A stretch of 41,455 nt of DNA from Bifidobacterium breve (GCA_945861955.1 CAMAWJ010000003.1:1-41455); one strand, 5' to 3'; positions 1 to 8,678 are shown, numbered from the stretch's first letter. Translations and numbers: made by a program. Notes: generated by a model not told the origin, from the sequence alone.

Positions 1-681
1 GGGCTGTGGCCGGGCCTGACGGCGCTCGGACTGGTCGTGTCCTGCGCGCGCCTGCGCGGTGTGTCAGGACCGCAAGAGGCCGCCCGGCGCGCCCTGAAGA
101 CCGTCGACCTACTCGACGTCTCTGACCGCGACGTCAAGGGCTTTTCGCAAGGCATGCGTCAGCGCGTCAAGATCGCTCAGGCGCTCGTGCACGATCCGCA
201 GGTGCTGATCCTCGACGAGCCCCTCAACGGACTCGACCCCCAGCAACGCGAGACCACCATCGCCTTGCTACGCGACCTCGGCAACCAGGGTATCGCGACG
301 CTGTTTTCGAGCCACGTGCTGAGCGAGGTTGAGCGTGTCGCCGATCGCGTGCTCGTGCTCGTCAATGGCCGACTCGTCGCTGAAGGATCGCCGCAGGGTC
401 TTCGTGAGTTGATGGACGAACGCCCACGGCGCATCCAAGTCGTCACCACGAATGCCCGTGCCATGGCCGCTGGTCTGGCCGGATTGCCTGGGGTCGTGAG
501 CGTCGAGCTCACCGACGACGGCGTCTTGATTGAGACGCGCGACGCGACAGCGCTTGCCAGGACACTCCCCGAGTTGGCCGTCGCGACGAACGCCCAATTG
601 CGTTCGGTCGAACCAACCGACGAAAACTTGGAGAGCGTCTATGGCTACCTGACCGAGCGAGCTCGCGGGGCGCGTCGATGA
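1..681 (+). CDS. ABC transporter ATP-binding protein (5' end outside window)
   Basis: The frame is open from base 1, so this is the C-terminal two thirds of an ABC ATPase; the Walker A part lies outside the window. Seen: a signature-like motif FSQGMRQRVKIAQAL, Walker B LILDEP followed by LNGLDP, and the H-loop FSSHVLSEVE. After these comes the C-terminal extension typical of ABC-2 exporter ATPases (DrrA/CcmA-like). The stop overlaps the next start (ATGA), which is the permease, so the two form one exporter. The substrate cannot be told. The listed ATG at 37 is only the first ATG inside the window, not the true start. Confidence 0.9.
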   Translation, partial: GLWPGLTALGLVVSCARLRGVSGPQEAARRALKTVDLLDVSDRDVKGFSQGMRQRVKIAQALVHDPQVLILDEPLNGLDPQQRETTIALLRDLGNQGIATLFSSHVLSEVERVADRVLVLVNGRLVAEGSPQGLRELMDERPRRIQVVTTNARAMAAGLAGLPGVVSVELTDDGVLIETRDATALARTLPELAVATNAQLRSVEPTDENLESVYGYLTERARGARR

Positions 682-1391
682 CCGTCACGCGTCTCACTGT
701 TCGCGCGCTGCTGTTGCGTCGCCGCTCGCTGGCGTTGCTCCTGCCGGTGTCCTCAGTCCTCTTCTTCGTGGGGCTGTCCATTGTTCGCGGCGATGTCGTT
801 CCTGACATTCAGGCAATCATCGTCGGACGCCTGCTCGTGACGACCGTGGCGCCACTCGTGGCACTCGTCTTGGCCGTCACGGCGATCGGTGACGAGCGCG
901 AATCGGGCACGATCGTCTACCTCGCCACCGCCCGCATCTCGCGACTGCGGATTGCTGCAGAGAAGACGCTGGCTGCAGCCATCTGCACAGCGATCTTGCT
1001 GTCTCCTGCGCTGATCGCGATCGTCATTCTTGGCAACCATCTCGGCGTTGGCACCGACAACATCCTGCGTGGCCTCGCCGGCACGCTCCTCATAGCAACG
1101 GTCTATGTCGCTGTCTTTGTAACGGTCGGGCTGCTCTTGCGACGCGCACTCGTGGCGGGCATTCTCTACATCCTCGTCTGGGAGGGCGCGATCGCCACGA
1201 TCGCTCCCTCGGCCGAGCGGTTCAGCATGACTGCGTGGGGGCGGGCAATCACCGACAGTGGGATCTACGGATTGACACCAGACCTCGTACCCACACTTGG
1301 CGCGACCACAGGCGTGATCGCTTTGGTGGTCGCCACCGGACTTGCCGTCGTCTTGGCCGGTTGGCGCCTCGGGCGGATGGACCTACCTTAA
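678..1391 (+). CDS. ABC-2 type transporter permease
   Basis: A 237-residue very hydrophobic protein with about six predicted membrane spans and the general layout of ABC-2 permeases: an N-terminal span, a cytoplasmic stretch GDERESGTIVYLATARISR that resembles the coupling segment of this family, then further spans. It overlaps the preceding ATPase by four bases (ATGA), so it is very likely the membrane half of that exporter. A short hairpin follows 12 bases after the stop. The substrate is unknown. Confidence 0.85.
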   Translation: MTVTRLTVRALLLRRRSLALLLPVSSVLFFVGLSIVRGDVVPDIQAIIVGRLLVTTVAPLVALVLAVTAIGDERESGTIVYLATARISRLRIAAEKTLAAAICTAILLSPALIAIVILGNHLGVGTDNILRGLAGTLLIATVYVAVFVTVGLLLRRALVAGILYILVWEGAIATIAPSAERFSMTAWGRAITDSGIYGLTPDLVPTLGATTGVIALVVATGLAVVLAGWRLGRMDLP

Positions 1392-1402
1392 GACCTCTCC
1401 AA

Positions 1403-1422
1403 ACCTGAGAAAACTCTCAGGT
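1403..1422 (+). terminator. Hairpin after the ABC permease
   Basis: ACCTGAGA / AAAC loop / TCTCAGGT: a perfect 8-bp stem with a 4-base loop, starting 12 bases after the permease stop. There is no T-tract, so rho-independent termination is only plausible. Confidence 0.5.
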
Positions 1423-1493
1423 AACGCGCGTCAGATTTCAGCACACGCCGGGTCAGCACCAACGACCCACCACGCGGCAACAGAGCGATTTTG

Positions 1494-1515
1494 TTGTCGA
1501 CATCGTGCTCGACAA
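1494..1515. promoter_or_regulatory. Inverted repeat upstream of the peroxidase (candidate operator)
   Basis: TTGTCGA, an 8-base spacer, then TCGACAA: perfect 7-bp arms ending 22 bases before the DyP peroxidase ATG. The position and symmetry suit a dimeric repressor site, but 7-bp arms can arise by chance and no regulator is encoded nearby. Confidence 0.25.
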
Positions 1516-1537
1516 ACAATCTGACCCTGGAGCCATC

Positions 1538-2989
1538 ATGAAGACACCTTCGCTCACCCGCCGCGGCATCCTCGCCGTCGCGGCCTCCACCGGCGCAGCA
1601 GTGCTACTCGCACAGCCCACTGGACTCGTCGATACAGCACGAGGCTCCGCCAACTCGAACTGCGACCCACACGCCAGCATTACGCCCTACGGCATCAATC
1701 AGGCCGGGATCACCACGAACGCCCCAGAGCACCTCCAACTGGCTGGCTTCGACCTCGTTGCCGGCACCACACGCGAGCAGCTGATTGCGCTACTGCAGAC
1801 GTGGCAGGAGGCAATGGGGCTGCTGACGAAGGGACTGCCAATGCCAGATGCGGGCGCGCCGGATGTGGCTCCCGCCGACACGGGTGAGGCACTCAGCCAG
1901 AGCGCCGACCGCTTGACCATCACCATTGGCTTCGGACCGTCGCTCTTTGACAGCCGGTTTGGGTTTACGAGTCTGCGTCCCACCGCGCTCGTCGACCTCC
2001 CAGCCTTCACGGGCGACGCCCTCGACCCTACGGCCTCTGCTGGCGACCTCTGCCTGCAATGCTGCGCCGAGACCCGGCTCGTAGCCGAGCATGCACTGCG
2101 CACGCTGGCACGTCTGGCCACCGGTCGCGCCACGTTGCGCTGGACACAATCGGGCTTCAATGAACTCCCCACCAATCCAGCAGACGGTGCCGGTCGTAAC
2201 CTGATGGGGTTCAAGGATGGCACTGCCAACCTCAACCCCAAGGATCCCGCCCGCATGGCCCGCAACGTCTGGGTCGATCCGAGCGACGGGGCAGCCTGGC
2301 TCGCAGGCGGCACGTATCTGGTCTACCGCCGCGTGGTTGCAAAGCTCCGCGAGTGGGACGAGAGCGTGCTGTCCGAGCAGGAGGACGTCTTTGGGCGCCG
2401 CCGGGCCACAGGAGCACCATTTGGCGGCACGCGCGAGAACGATCCTGTGCGCAGCGAGCTGATGCCCGTCACGGCCCACATCCGACTGGCTAACCCTCGA
2501 ACGGGGCAGGACAGCGAAGATGAGCGCATCTTCCGTCGTGGCTACTCGTTCCACGACGGTCTCGACGCAACCGGCGAGTACAACGCCGGCTTGGTGTTCA
2601 TCTCCTTCCAGCGCGATGTCCGCAGGCAGTTCATCCCACTTCAGACGCGCCTGGCGGCAAGCGATGCCCTCAACGAGTACATCACACACTCGGCGTCGGC
2701 GATCTTCGTGATCCCACCCGGCACGACAGCGGCGGGCTACATCGGCGAGACACTGCTGGGTGCAGCGCCACCACGCACCACGACCCCAAACCCGGCCGCC
2801 GACCTGCGGACACCGACAGTCCCCAGCGCTCCTGCTGCGCCTGCCGCTCCTGCTGCTCCTGCTGCTCCTGCCGCTCCAGCGAAACCGGCGGCACCAGCGG
2901 CTCCAGGCGCAACGCCGAAAGCGCCAACGCGGGCACCTCGCCCCAAAGCGACCAAAGCCAAGCCGAAGCGCAAGCGTAAGAAGGCGTAG
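1538..2989 (+). CDS. DyP-type peroxidase, Tat-exported, with Ala/Pro-Lys tail
   Basis: Heme peroxidase of the dye-decolourising family (EfeB-like). The start at 1538 gives MKTPSLTRRGILAVAASTGAAVLL, a Tat signal with a twin arginine and hydrophobic core; GGAG lies 6 bases upstream. The ORF-track start at 1505 would add 11 residues ahead of the signal. Family motifs seen: GFKDG (GxxDG, catalytic Asp), AHIRLANP (proximal His region), FRRGYSFHDG and VFISFQRD near the end of the catalytic domain. The family normally ends soon after; here about 70 more residues follow, first repeats of APA/PAAPAAP and then a strongly basic run (KATKAKPKRKRKKA). No efeU/efeO neighbours are visible, so a role in iron uptake is not supported. 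Confidence 0.92.
   Translation: MKTPSLTRRGILAVAASTGAAVLLAQPTGLVDTARGSANSNCDPHASITPYGINQAGITTNAPEHLQLAGFDLVAGTTREQLIALLQTWQEAMGLLTKGLPMPDAGAPDVAPADTGEALSQSADRLTITIGFGPSLFDSRFGFTSLRPTALVDLPAFTGDALDPTASAGDLCLQCCAETRLVAEHALRTLARLATGRATLRWTQSGFNELPTNPADGAGRNLMGFKDGTANLNPKDPARMARNVWVDPSDGAAWLAGGTYLVYRRVVAKLREWDESVLSEQEDVFGRRRATGAPFGGTRENDPVRSELMPVTAHIRLANPRTGQDSEDERIFRRGYSFHDGLDATGEYNAGLVFISFQRDVRRQFIPLQTRLAASDALNEYITHSASAIFVIPPGTTAAGYIGETLLGAAPPRTTTPNPAADLRTPTVPSAPAAPAAPAAPAAPAAPAKPAAPAAPGATPKAPTRAPRPKATKAKPKRKRKKA
2828..2880 (+). repeat. In-frame Ala/Pro codon repeat in the peroxidase tail
   Basis: GCTCCTGCT-type 9-base units repeated in tandem encode Ala-Pro-Ala repeats. Such runs are prone to slippage, so tail length may vary between strains. 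Confidence 0.7.
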
Positions 2990-2992
2990 TAA

Positions 2993-3031
2993 CCAATGTC
3001 CAGATGGGGCCTGGCCCCTTCTGGACATTGG
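2993..3031. repeat. Palindrome between convergent peroxidase and tRNA-Ala
   Basis: CCAATGTCCAGATGGGGCC, a single T, then GGCCCCTTCTGGACATTGG: 19-bp arms with one mismatch. It starts 3 bases after the DyP stop and ends 13 bases beyond the 3' end of the minus-strand tRNA, so it may stop transcription from both sides. Its inner CTGGCCCCTTC also occurs in the REPIN-like element at 19836-19937, which suggests a dispersed REP-like sequence. Confidence 0.75.
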
Positions 3032-3044
3032 CCGACGAATGCGA

Positions 3045-3117
3045 TGGAGCCAAGGGGGATCGAACCCCTGACCTTCTGGCTGCCAGCCAGACGCTCTCCC
3101 AGCTGAGCTATGGCCCC
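3045..3117 (-). tRNA. tRNA-Ala (anticodon GGC)
   Basis: The reverse complement folds as a 73-base cloverleaf: acceptor GGGGCCA/TGGCTCC with one G-T pair, D-arm GCTC...GAGC, anticodon arm TCTGG-CTGGCAG-CCAGA with anticodon GGC, T-arm AGGGG-TTCGATC-CCCCT, discriminator A. The 3' CCA is not encoded (TCG follows), so it must be added after transcription; a nucleotidyltransferase of that family lies at 15250-16659. The gene lies 75 bases downstream of rsfS on the same strand. Confidence 0.97.
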
Positions 3118-3192
3118 GTCAGCAGCGCACGATAGCAAGCCGGCTAGGAACGCCTTGACAGACCGTGCCGCTGCAACTCGCGTCGCGTGGCG

Positions 3193-3615
3193 CTAGCCCT
3201 CAGCGACGAGCGTATGTGGGACTTGGCCCCACAACTCGTCAAGGCGATACAACTCGCGCGACTCGGGCACGAAGACATGAACGACGATGTCGAGAAAGTC
3301 GATCAACACCCACGTGCCTTCCTTCATGCCCTCTGTGCGCAACGGGATCAGGCCATGCTCGCGCTTCATACGCAGCCCAACCTCTTCGGCGATGGCCTGA
3401 ACCTGGCGGGTGTTACTCCCAGTCATGACGACGAACCAGTCGGTGTACGCGACGACGCCGCGCATATCGAGCAGAACGATGTCCGTCGCGAGCTTGTCCG
3501 CACCAATAGAGGCAGCCTGCTCAGCGAGAACGGTGGTATCGCTCAGTGGTTCAGTCCCTTGCTCCAAGCACAAGCGGAACGTACCACGGCTGGCCGACGG
3601 ATCATCCGGCACCAC
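3193..3615 (-). CDS. rsfS: Ribosomal silencing factor RsfS
   Basis: RsfS/Iojap family protein that binds ribosomal protein L14 and blocks subunit joining in starved cells (family knowledge). Seen: the conserved core ADKLATDIVLLDM...DWFVVMTGSNTRQVQAIA and the end GTWVLIDFLDIVVHVFVPESRELYRLDELWG, as in the family. The reading frame begins at a GTG that overlaps the end of nadD by 14 bases. The first ~24 residues look unconserved, so the true start may be a downstream TTG or CTG. Gene order obg-nadD-rsfS is the usual one. Confidence 0.93.
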   Translation of the reverse strand: MVPDDPSASRGTFRLCLEQGTEPLSDTTVLAEQAASIGADKLATDIVLLDMRGVVAYTDWFVVMTGSNTRQVQAIAEEVGLRMKREHGLIPLRTEGMKEGTWVLIDFLDIVVHVFVPESRELYRLDELWGQVPHTLVAEG

Positions 3616-4201
3616 CCGATTGATACAGACCCTCAGCGGCGATCAGCGCCGCCACGGACGGCGAAACGAGCCCGTCAATCGACTCGCCCGCGGTAATACG
3701 GCGCCGAATCTCGGAGCTGGCGATGTCCAGCTCGGGCATCGCGATCAGCGTTGCCGAACCGGCGGCAATCTCGACCCCTAGACGGGGCGCCACCGCAATC
3801 GTGGCAAGGCCCCGAAGGCGCTCTGGGTCGTGCCAGTCGTCGAGTGTCGCGTACTGATCTGCGCCCAACAGCAGGACCAGTTCCGCATCGCCGGCGGCGC
3901 GGGCCAACTGTTCCAGCGTGTCGGCCATGTACGACGGACCCGCACGTTCGACCTCGACGCTCGAGGCCAGCAAGACGGGCTCGTCGGCGGCAGCGGCCTG
4001 GGCGAGGCGCAGACGCATGCCTGCAGTGACGGCAGACGGCTCTCGATGAGCCGGAACGCCTGTCGGCACGAGCAAGACACACTCGAGGTCGAGCTGCTCG
4101 GCCGCCACTCGCGCCAAGGCGGCGTGCCCGAGGTGTGGCGGATTGCAGAGCGAGCCAAGCACGCCGATACGACTCGAGCTAGACACGGTACGGAACCTCA
4201 C
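3602..4201 (-). CDS. nadD: Nicotinate-nucleotide adenylyltransferase
   Basis: Converts nicotinate mononucleotide plus ATP to deamido-NAD in NAD synthesis. Seen: the nucleotidyltransferase motif GSLCNPPHLGHAAL (family consensus GGxFDPPHxGH; here Asp is replaced by Asn) and the C-terminal ASSEIRRRI, matching the ISSTxIR motif. Length 199 residues is normal. The ATG at 4201 and a GTG at 4186 are both possible; either overlaps the end of obg (stop at 4179-4181), so translation is probably coupled. It also overlaps rsfS. Confidence 0.94.
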   Translation of the reverse strand: MRFRTVSSSSRIGVLGSLCNPPHLGHAALARVAAEQLDLECVLLVPTGVPAHREPSAVTAGMRLRLAQAAAADEPVLLASSVEVERAGPSYMADTLEQLARAAGDAELVLLLGADQYATLDDWHDPERLRGLATIAVAPRLGVEIAAGSATLIAMPELDIASSEIRRRITAGESIDGLVSPSVAALIAAEGLYQSGGAG

Positions 4202-5507
4202 GATCGCCGATCTTGACGATGATGCCGTTTTTGCCGCCAGCGCGCACGAGCAGCGGCGTCAGCCGGCGCGTCTCAACGTAGTGCGCCACAGCCTGGGTCG
4301 CGGCCTCATCGTCCATCCGCTTGAGGTCCTCTTCGATCGTGGCTCCAATGATGCGCACGCCGGTCTCGTCGCGCAGGACACGCACGTTGGCGCTGCCAGA
4401 GCGACCGGGACGGTAGACGAGGTACTGAGCCAACTCGGCCTCGGCGGCAGGTGTGATCTCGGGCTCGGGCACCACACGTCCAAGCGTGCTCATCAGCTCG
4501 GGCACGCCCTCGCCTGTCACGCACGAGACCGGCACGATCGATGGCTTGCCTGTTGCTTCGTCGCGCAGCACGTTGCGCAGCGCGGAAATGTCGCCGAGCG
4601 CATCGAGTGCCTCCGCGAGCTCGTTGACGAGCACGTCGCGATCCGCTTCGCCGCTGAGGTCGATGCGGTTGAGCACCACGAGACGTGGGCGCGTCGAGAG
4701 GTCTTCCTGATACAGCTCGAGCTCGCGGTGGATGGCTACGAACGCCTCGATCGACTCCTCGACAGGCAGCCCTGCATCCACGACGTGCAGGAGCAGCTTG
4801 GCGCGCTCGAGGTGGGCGAGGAAGTCGAGCCCAAGGCCGTGACCCTCGGCGGCCCCTTCGAGCAGCCCAGGCACGTCCATCACGGTGATCTGACGATCGA
4901 CTGCGAGATCGACAATGCCGAGCACTGGCTCGATCGTCGTAAACGGGTAATCGGCAACCTTCGGCTTGGCATTCGAGATGCGACGCAGGAGCGACGACTT
5001 ACCGATGTTCGGAAAGCCAAGCAGCGCGGCATCGGCCAGTAGCTTGAGCTGCAGGACGAGCGTGTAGTCATCGCCGAGGCCACCGAACTCTGCCGTCCGC
5101 GGTGCTTGGCGGACCGAGGTTCGAAAGCGTCGGTTGCCCGATCCGCCATGGCCGCCATGAGCGATCGTCGCGGAGGCACCCGGCGCAGCGAGATCGACAA
5201 TCACGACCTCATCGTCGTCCAAAACCTGGGTACCGACGGGAACCGGAATAATCGTGTCCAACCCCATCGAGCCCGTGCGGTTGGAACCCTCCCCGCTATG
5301 GCCGTCCTCGGCCTTGAGGTGCGGATTGTTGCGGACGTTGGTGAGGTCACGGAGCGACGGATCGGCAACGAGAATGACGCTGCCACCATCGCCGCCATCG
5401 CCACCCGACGGACCGCCGCGCGGCACAAATTTCTCACGTCGAAACGCGACAGCCCCATCGCCGCCTCGGCCCGCCGCGGCGTAGATCGTCGCCCGGTCGG
5501 AGAACAC
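4179..5507 (-). CDS. obg: GTPase Obg (ribosome assembly)
   Basis: Large GTPase that acts on the 50S subunit. Domains in order: glycine-rich Obg fold (about 1-155, FVPRGGPSGGDGGDGGSV), G domain (about 160-330), C-terminal OCT domain (about 345-430). G motifs: G1 GFPNIGKSS, G3 DVPG, G4 NRID and G5-like PVSCVTGEG. G4 has Arg where NKxD is normal; the change is conservative but at a key guanine-recognition position. 442 residues is typical for actinobacterial Obg. It lies 17 bases downstream of rpmA in the standard rplU-rpmA-obg order. Confidence 0.96.
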   Translation of the reverse strand: MFSDRATIYAAAGRGGDGAVAFRREKFVPRGGPSGGDGGDGGSVILVADPSLRDLTNVRNNPHLKAEDGHSGEGSNRTGSMGLDTIIPVPVGTQVLDDDEVVIVDLAAPGASATIAHGGHGGSGNRRFRTSVRQAPRTAEFGGLGDDYTLVLQLKLLADAALLGFPNIGKSSLLRRISNAKPKVADYPFTTIEPVLGIVDLAVDRQITVMDVPGLLEGAAEGHGLGLDFLAHLERAKLLLHVVDAGLPVEESIEAFVAIHRELELYQEDLSTRPRLVVLNRIDLSGEADRDVLVNELAEALDALGDISALRNVLRDEATGKPSIVPVSCVTGEGVPELMSTLGRVVPEPEITPAAEAELAQYLVYRPGRSGSANVRVLRDETGVRIIGATIEEDLKRMDDEAATQAVAHYVETRRLTPLLVRAGGKNGIIVKIGDREVPYRV

Positions 5508-5524
5508 GGGCTACGCCCTGCCGA

Positions 5525-5782
5525 CTACCCCTCGGCCGGTGCGACCGAGATGATGCGCTTGCCGCGACGCTGACCAAAGTCCACGACACCATCGCACGTA
5601 GCGAAGATCGTGTGGTCGACGCCGATGCCCGTGCCTGCGCCCGGGTTGAAGCGGGTGCCACGCTGACGAACGATGATGCCGCCTGCGCGGATAGCCTGAC
5701 CTGCGAAGACCTTGACGCCAAGTCGCTGGGAATTAGAGTCGCGGCCGTTCTTCGAGGAGCCGAGTCCTTTTTTATGCGCCAT
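5525..5782 (-). CDS. rpmA: 50S ribosomal protein L27
   Basis: The start was moved from the ORF-track position to the ATG at 5782, giving [24 protein letters not shown], the universal L27 N-terminus with no cleavable extension. 85 residues is normal. GAAGGGA lies just upstream as ribosome binding site. The start lies inside the end of rplU: the two overlap by 11 bases, implying coupled synthesis of L21 and L27. Confidence 0.97.
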   Translation of the reverse strand: MAHKKGLGSSKNGRDSNSQRLGVKVFAGQAIRAGGIIVRQRGTRFNPGAGTGIGVDHTIFATCDGVVDFGQRRGKRIISVAPAEG

Positions 5783-6107
5783 CTTCAGTTCCCTTCTTGC
5801 CGAAGGCGATCGTCTCCACCTCAACGACGGTCTGCTTCGAGCGGTAGCCCATCCGACGGGCACTGCTCTTCTTCGAGCGATACGTGCGGATATTGATCTT
5901 CGGGCCGAGCTTGTGCTCCTTGACGCGCACGGAGACGGTCACAGGCTTGAGCTCGGATTCCGTCGCAAGCGTCTGCTTGCCATCCGATGCGAGAACCACA
6001 GGCGGCTTGAGGGTTGCACCCTCGTCAAGCGCCACGCGATCCACAACAATCCGCTCACCCTTGGTGACGCGGTATTGCTTTCCTCCGAGGGCGATTACAG
6101 CAAACAT
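5772..6107 (-). CDS. rplU: 50S ribosomal protein L21
   Basis: The start was set to the ATG at 6107, giving [24 protein letters not shown], the conserved L21 N-terminus. 111 residues, ending with [21 protein letters not shown]; the usual RRQ.TxVxI region is recognisable. The longer ORF starts only add unconserved residues. About 96 bases separate it from rne upstream; that gap holds a hairpin and presumably a promoter for rplU-rpmA-obg-nadD-rsfS. Confidence 0.97.
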   Translation of the reverse strand: MFAVIALGGKQYRVTKGERIVVDRVALDEGATLKPPVVLASDGKQTLATESELKPVTVSVRVKEHKLGPKINIRTYRSKKSSARRMGYRSKQTVVEVETIAFGKKGTEDGA

Positions 6108-6160
6108 CGATGCGAGACTTTCGTACGGGTCGCCACCGGCGACAACGGGCGGGAACATAA

Positions 6161-6193
6161 CAGAGAAGCGAAGCACAAGGCTCCGCCTCTCTG
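6161..6193 (-). terminator. Hairpin between rne and rplU
   Basis: On the minus strand CAGAGAGGCG, a 13-base loop, then CGCTTCTCTG: a 10-bp stem with one G-T pair, starting 11 bases after the rne stop and followed by TTATGTT. The T-run is weak. It could end rne transcripts or act as a leader structure for rplU. Confidence 0.45.
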
Positions 6194-6203
6194 CCCTTTA
6201 CGG

Positions 6204-8678
6204 TCAGTCTTTGCCAAGGATACGGCCCAAAAGACCGCGCTTTGGCTTGGGTGCAGCAGCCGGCTTGGCTGCTGCTGGTGCCTCTGTTTTGGCTGCTGAA
6301 GTGGCTTCAGTGGTCCTGGGACGCGAATTCTGACCACGCGACTCCTGCGCGCCACCTTCGCCGTTGCCACTGGCAGTGCCTGCACCACTCCCGCTGCGCG
6401 AGCGACCGCGACCACCGCGGCTGCGACGTCGCTTCGGTCGTGCGGGGCCATCGCCATCGGCACCCTCAGCTGCGCCCTCCCGAGCGGGCTGAGCAGCACG
6501 TAGGGCTGGCTCATCGCCATCCACAGCCGGCGCGTCGCTTGGTGCATGCGCTGCAGCGGATCCACCGGTGGAACGACCGCGACCACCACGACGACCACGA
6601 CGACGACGCTTCTTGGGAGCACCGCCTTCTGCGGTCGCCTCCTCTCCGTCTTCATCCTCGTCGTCCTCATCGTCTTCGTCGTGCTCGTCGTCACCATCGA
6701 CCGACGAGTCGGACGTAGCCGTAGTCCGGCTGCGACGCCGCTTTGGCGTGGCCTCCAACTCTTCGCCCTCAACGACGACGACTTCGGGCTCTTCCGGCAG
6801 ATCAAGCGGCTCCGTCTCTTCGCCGACGGATGCCGTCATGTCGCCGGTTGGCGTATCGATCGTCGCCGATGGCGTACGACTGCGCTTGCCTTTGCGCTTC
6901 TTGCCCTCAAGGTCGATCCGCTCGCCCACGAGGCGCGGCGGCTCATGCACGTCGCTGCGAGGATCGACCATCTTGATCATCTCTTCCTCGGTGATTGGCT
7001 TCGCGTCGAGCAGCACGGCGTGCGCCTCGAGTCGACCAATCCGTTCGATCTTGATGCGCTGCTTCTCGCCGAGGTACGGGCCGGCTCCGGCAACAACCAC
7101 GCGATAGCCACCCTCGAGTACGGCAACCGCATCGGCTGCCTGGTACATGTGAGGCTCGGAGAGGGAAACCTCGAGCTCCTGTCCCGCCTCGACGGGAATC
7201 GCGTCTTCCAGCACCTCGGAGACGGTGCCTTCCTTCAGGAATGAGCAGCGCTCGCGCGGCACGCCATCGGTGGCAACGATCGAGAAGTGCTTGCCTGTCG
7301 CCATCTCCAGCTCTTCGAGGCGCGTGCCGCCGGGACCAATCATGCGTGCAGCCACGGAGGGATCAACCTCGATTAGGAAGGCCTCAGAGGCCGACTGCAC
7401 CGCGTGGCGGCGCATTTGGCGCAGATTGTCGAGGGCAAGCGTCTCGTCGCTGAGGACGCGGCCCTCGCCCGCACAGGTGGCGCACTCGCTCGTCATGATC
7501 TCGCGCACGCCGTCGGTCACATTCTGGCGTGTCATCTCGACGAGGCCCAACGGGCTGATCGAGACGAGGTAGACCTTCGAGCGATCCTTGGCAAGCTCTT
7601 CCTTGAGTGCCGTGATGACCGCGTCGCGATTCGTCTTCGACTCCATGTCGACGAAGTCGATCACGATGATGCCGCCGAGATCGCGCAGCCGCAGCTGACG
7701 AACGACCTCGCGAGCCGCCTCGAGGTTGTTGTGCACGATCGTGTCTTCGAGCCGTCCCTTGCCGACAAAGCGGCCGGTGTTGACGTCGACGATCGTGAAG
7801 GCCTCTGCGTAATCGAACAAGAGGTAGCCGCCCGAGGGAAGATCGACGCGACGCTTGAGCGTGCTCTCGATCGCCTCGTCGACGCCGTAGCGCCGCAGCA
7901 ACTCGGTCTGGGCCGTGTGGCGATGGACGCGCGTGACGAGCTCGGGGCTACGCTCCTGCACGTACGACACGATGCGTTCGTAGGTCGCCTCGTCGTCGAC
8001 GATCAACTCATCGACGTCCTGCCGAAAATCGTCACGCACGAGGCTCAACGCAATATCGACTTCGGTGTGAATGGCCGACGGCGCCACAGCGGTCTTGCAG
8101 CGCTCGATCACACCCTCCCATTGATCTTCGAGCAAGACGAGGTCACGCTCCAACTCGACGAGTTCTGCACCACGCGCAGCCGTGCGCACGATCAGACCGC
8201 CACCAAGACGCGGTGTCAGCTGCTTGACGAGCTCGCGCAGACGATCGCGCTCACCGTCGGGAAGGCGCTTCGAAACACCACCACCCTCGCCGTCTGGCAC
8301 GTAGACCAGGAACCGGCCTGCCAACGACACGTCCATCGTGACGCGGGCACCTTTTGTTTTCATCGGGTCCTTCGTAACCTGCACAAGCAGCGACTGGCCG
8401 CCCTTGACGAGGTCTTGGATCCGCTTGGAGCGGCGCGCACGTTGGTCGAGTCCGTCGATGCGGATCTCGGCGACGTGCAGGAACGCGTTCTTGTCTATGC
8501 CAGCATCGACGAAAGCCGCCTCCATGCCGGGCAACACGGTGTCGACCTTGGCAAGGTAGATGTTGCCGAGCAAGGATCGGCGCTCATCGCGCTCGATGTA
8601 CGTCTCGACGACGCGGTCGTCTTCAATCAGGGCTGCCTTTGTCTCATACGCATCGGCAGATATCAGGATTTTCTTCAT
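6204..8678 (-). CDS. rne: Ribonuclease E/G family protein with added RNA-binding region
   Basis: Endoribonuclease for mRNA decay and rRNA processing. Order: S1-like RNA-binding part near the N-terminus (GNIYLAKVDTVLPGMEAAFVDAG), RNase H-like/DNase I-like catalytic region (FTIVDVNTGRFVGKG; IVIDFVDMESKTNRD), then a Zn-link type CATCAGEG. After this come a KH-like stretch (ARMIGPGGTRLEELE, about residues 440-480) and a possible TRAM-like barrel (EAGQELEVSL...GPYLGEKQRIKIERIGRLEAHAVLL). The last ~220 residues are low complexity with acidic runs and clusters such as KKRRRRGRRGGRGR. The start overlaps the DUF2344 stop (ATGA). 824 residues, longer than RNase G. Confidence 0.93.
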   Translation of the reverse strand: MKKILISADAYETKAALIEDDRVVETYIERDERRSLLGNIYLAKVDTVLPGMEAAFVDAGIDKNAFLHVAEIRIDGLDQRARRSKRIQDLVKGGQSLLVQVTKDPMKTKGARVTMDVSLAGRFLVYVPDGEGGGVSKRLPDGERDRLRELVKQLTPRLGGGLIVRTAARGAELVELERDLVLLEDQWEGVIERCKTAVAPSAIHTEVDIALSLVRDDFRQDVDELIVDDEATYERIVSYVQERSPELVTRVHRHTAQTELLRRYGVDEAIESTLKRRVDLPSGGYLLFDYAEAFTIVDVNTGRFVGKGRLEDTIVHNNLEAAREVVRQLRLRDLGGIIVIDFVDMESKTNRDAVITALKEELAKDRSKVYLVSISPLGLVEMTRQNVTDGVREIMTSECATCAGEGRVLSDETLALDNLRQMRRHAVQSASEAFLIEVDPSVAARMIGPGGTRLEELEMATGKHFSIVATDGVPRERCSFLKEGTVSEVLEDAIPVEAGQELEVSLSEPHMYQAADAVAVLEGGYRVVVAGAGPYLGEKQRIKIERIGRLEAHAVLLDAKPITEEEMIKMVDPRSDVHEPPRLVGERIDLEGKKRKGKRSRTPSATIDTPTGDMTASVGEETEPLDLPEEPEVVVVEGEELEATPKRRRSRTTATSDSSVDGDDEHDEDDEDDEDEDGEEATAEGGAPKKRRRRGRRGGRGRSTGGSAAAHAPSDAPAVDGDEPALRAAQPAREGAAEGADGDGPARPKRRRSRGGRGRSRSGSGAGTASGNGEGGAQESRGQNSRPRTTEATSAAKTEAPAAAKPAAAPKPKRGLLGRILGKD

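Noticed and set aside
1790-3028. 412-codon ORF on the minus strand opposite the DyP gene
   Set aside because: Shadow of the peroxidase in high-GC DNA; the translation is Arg/Trp/Cys-rich with no family pattern.
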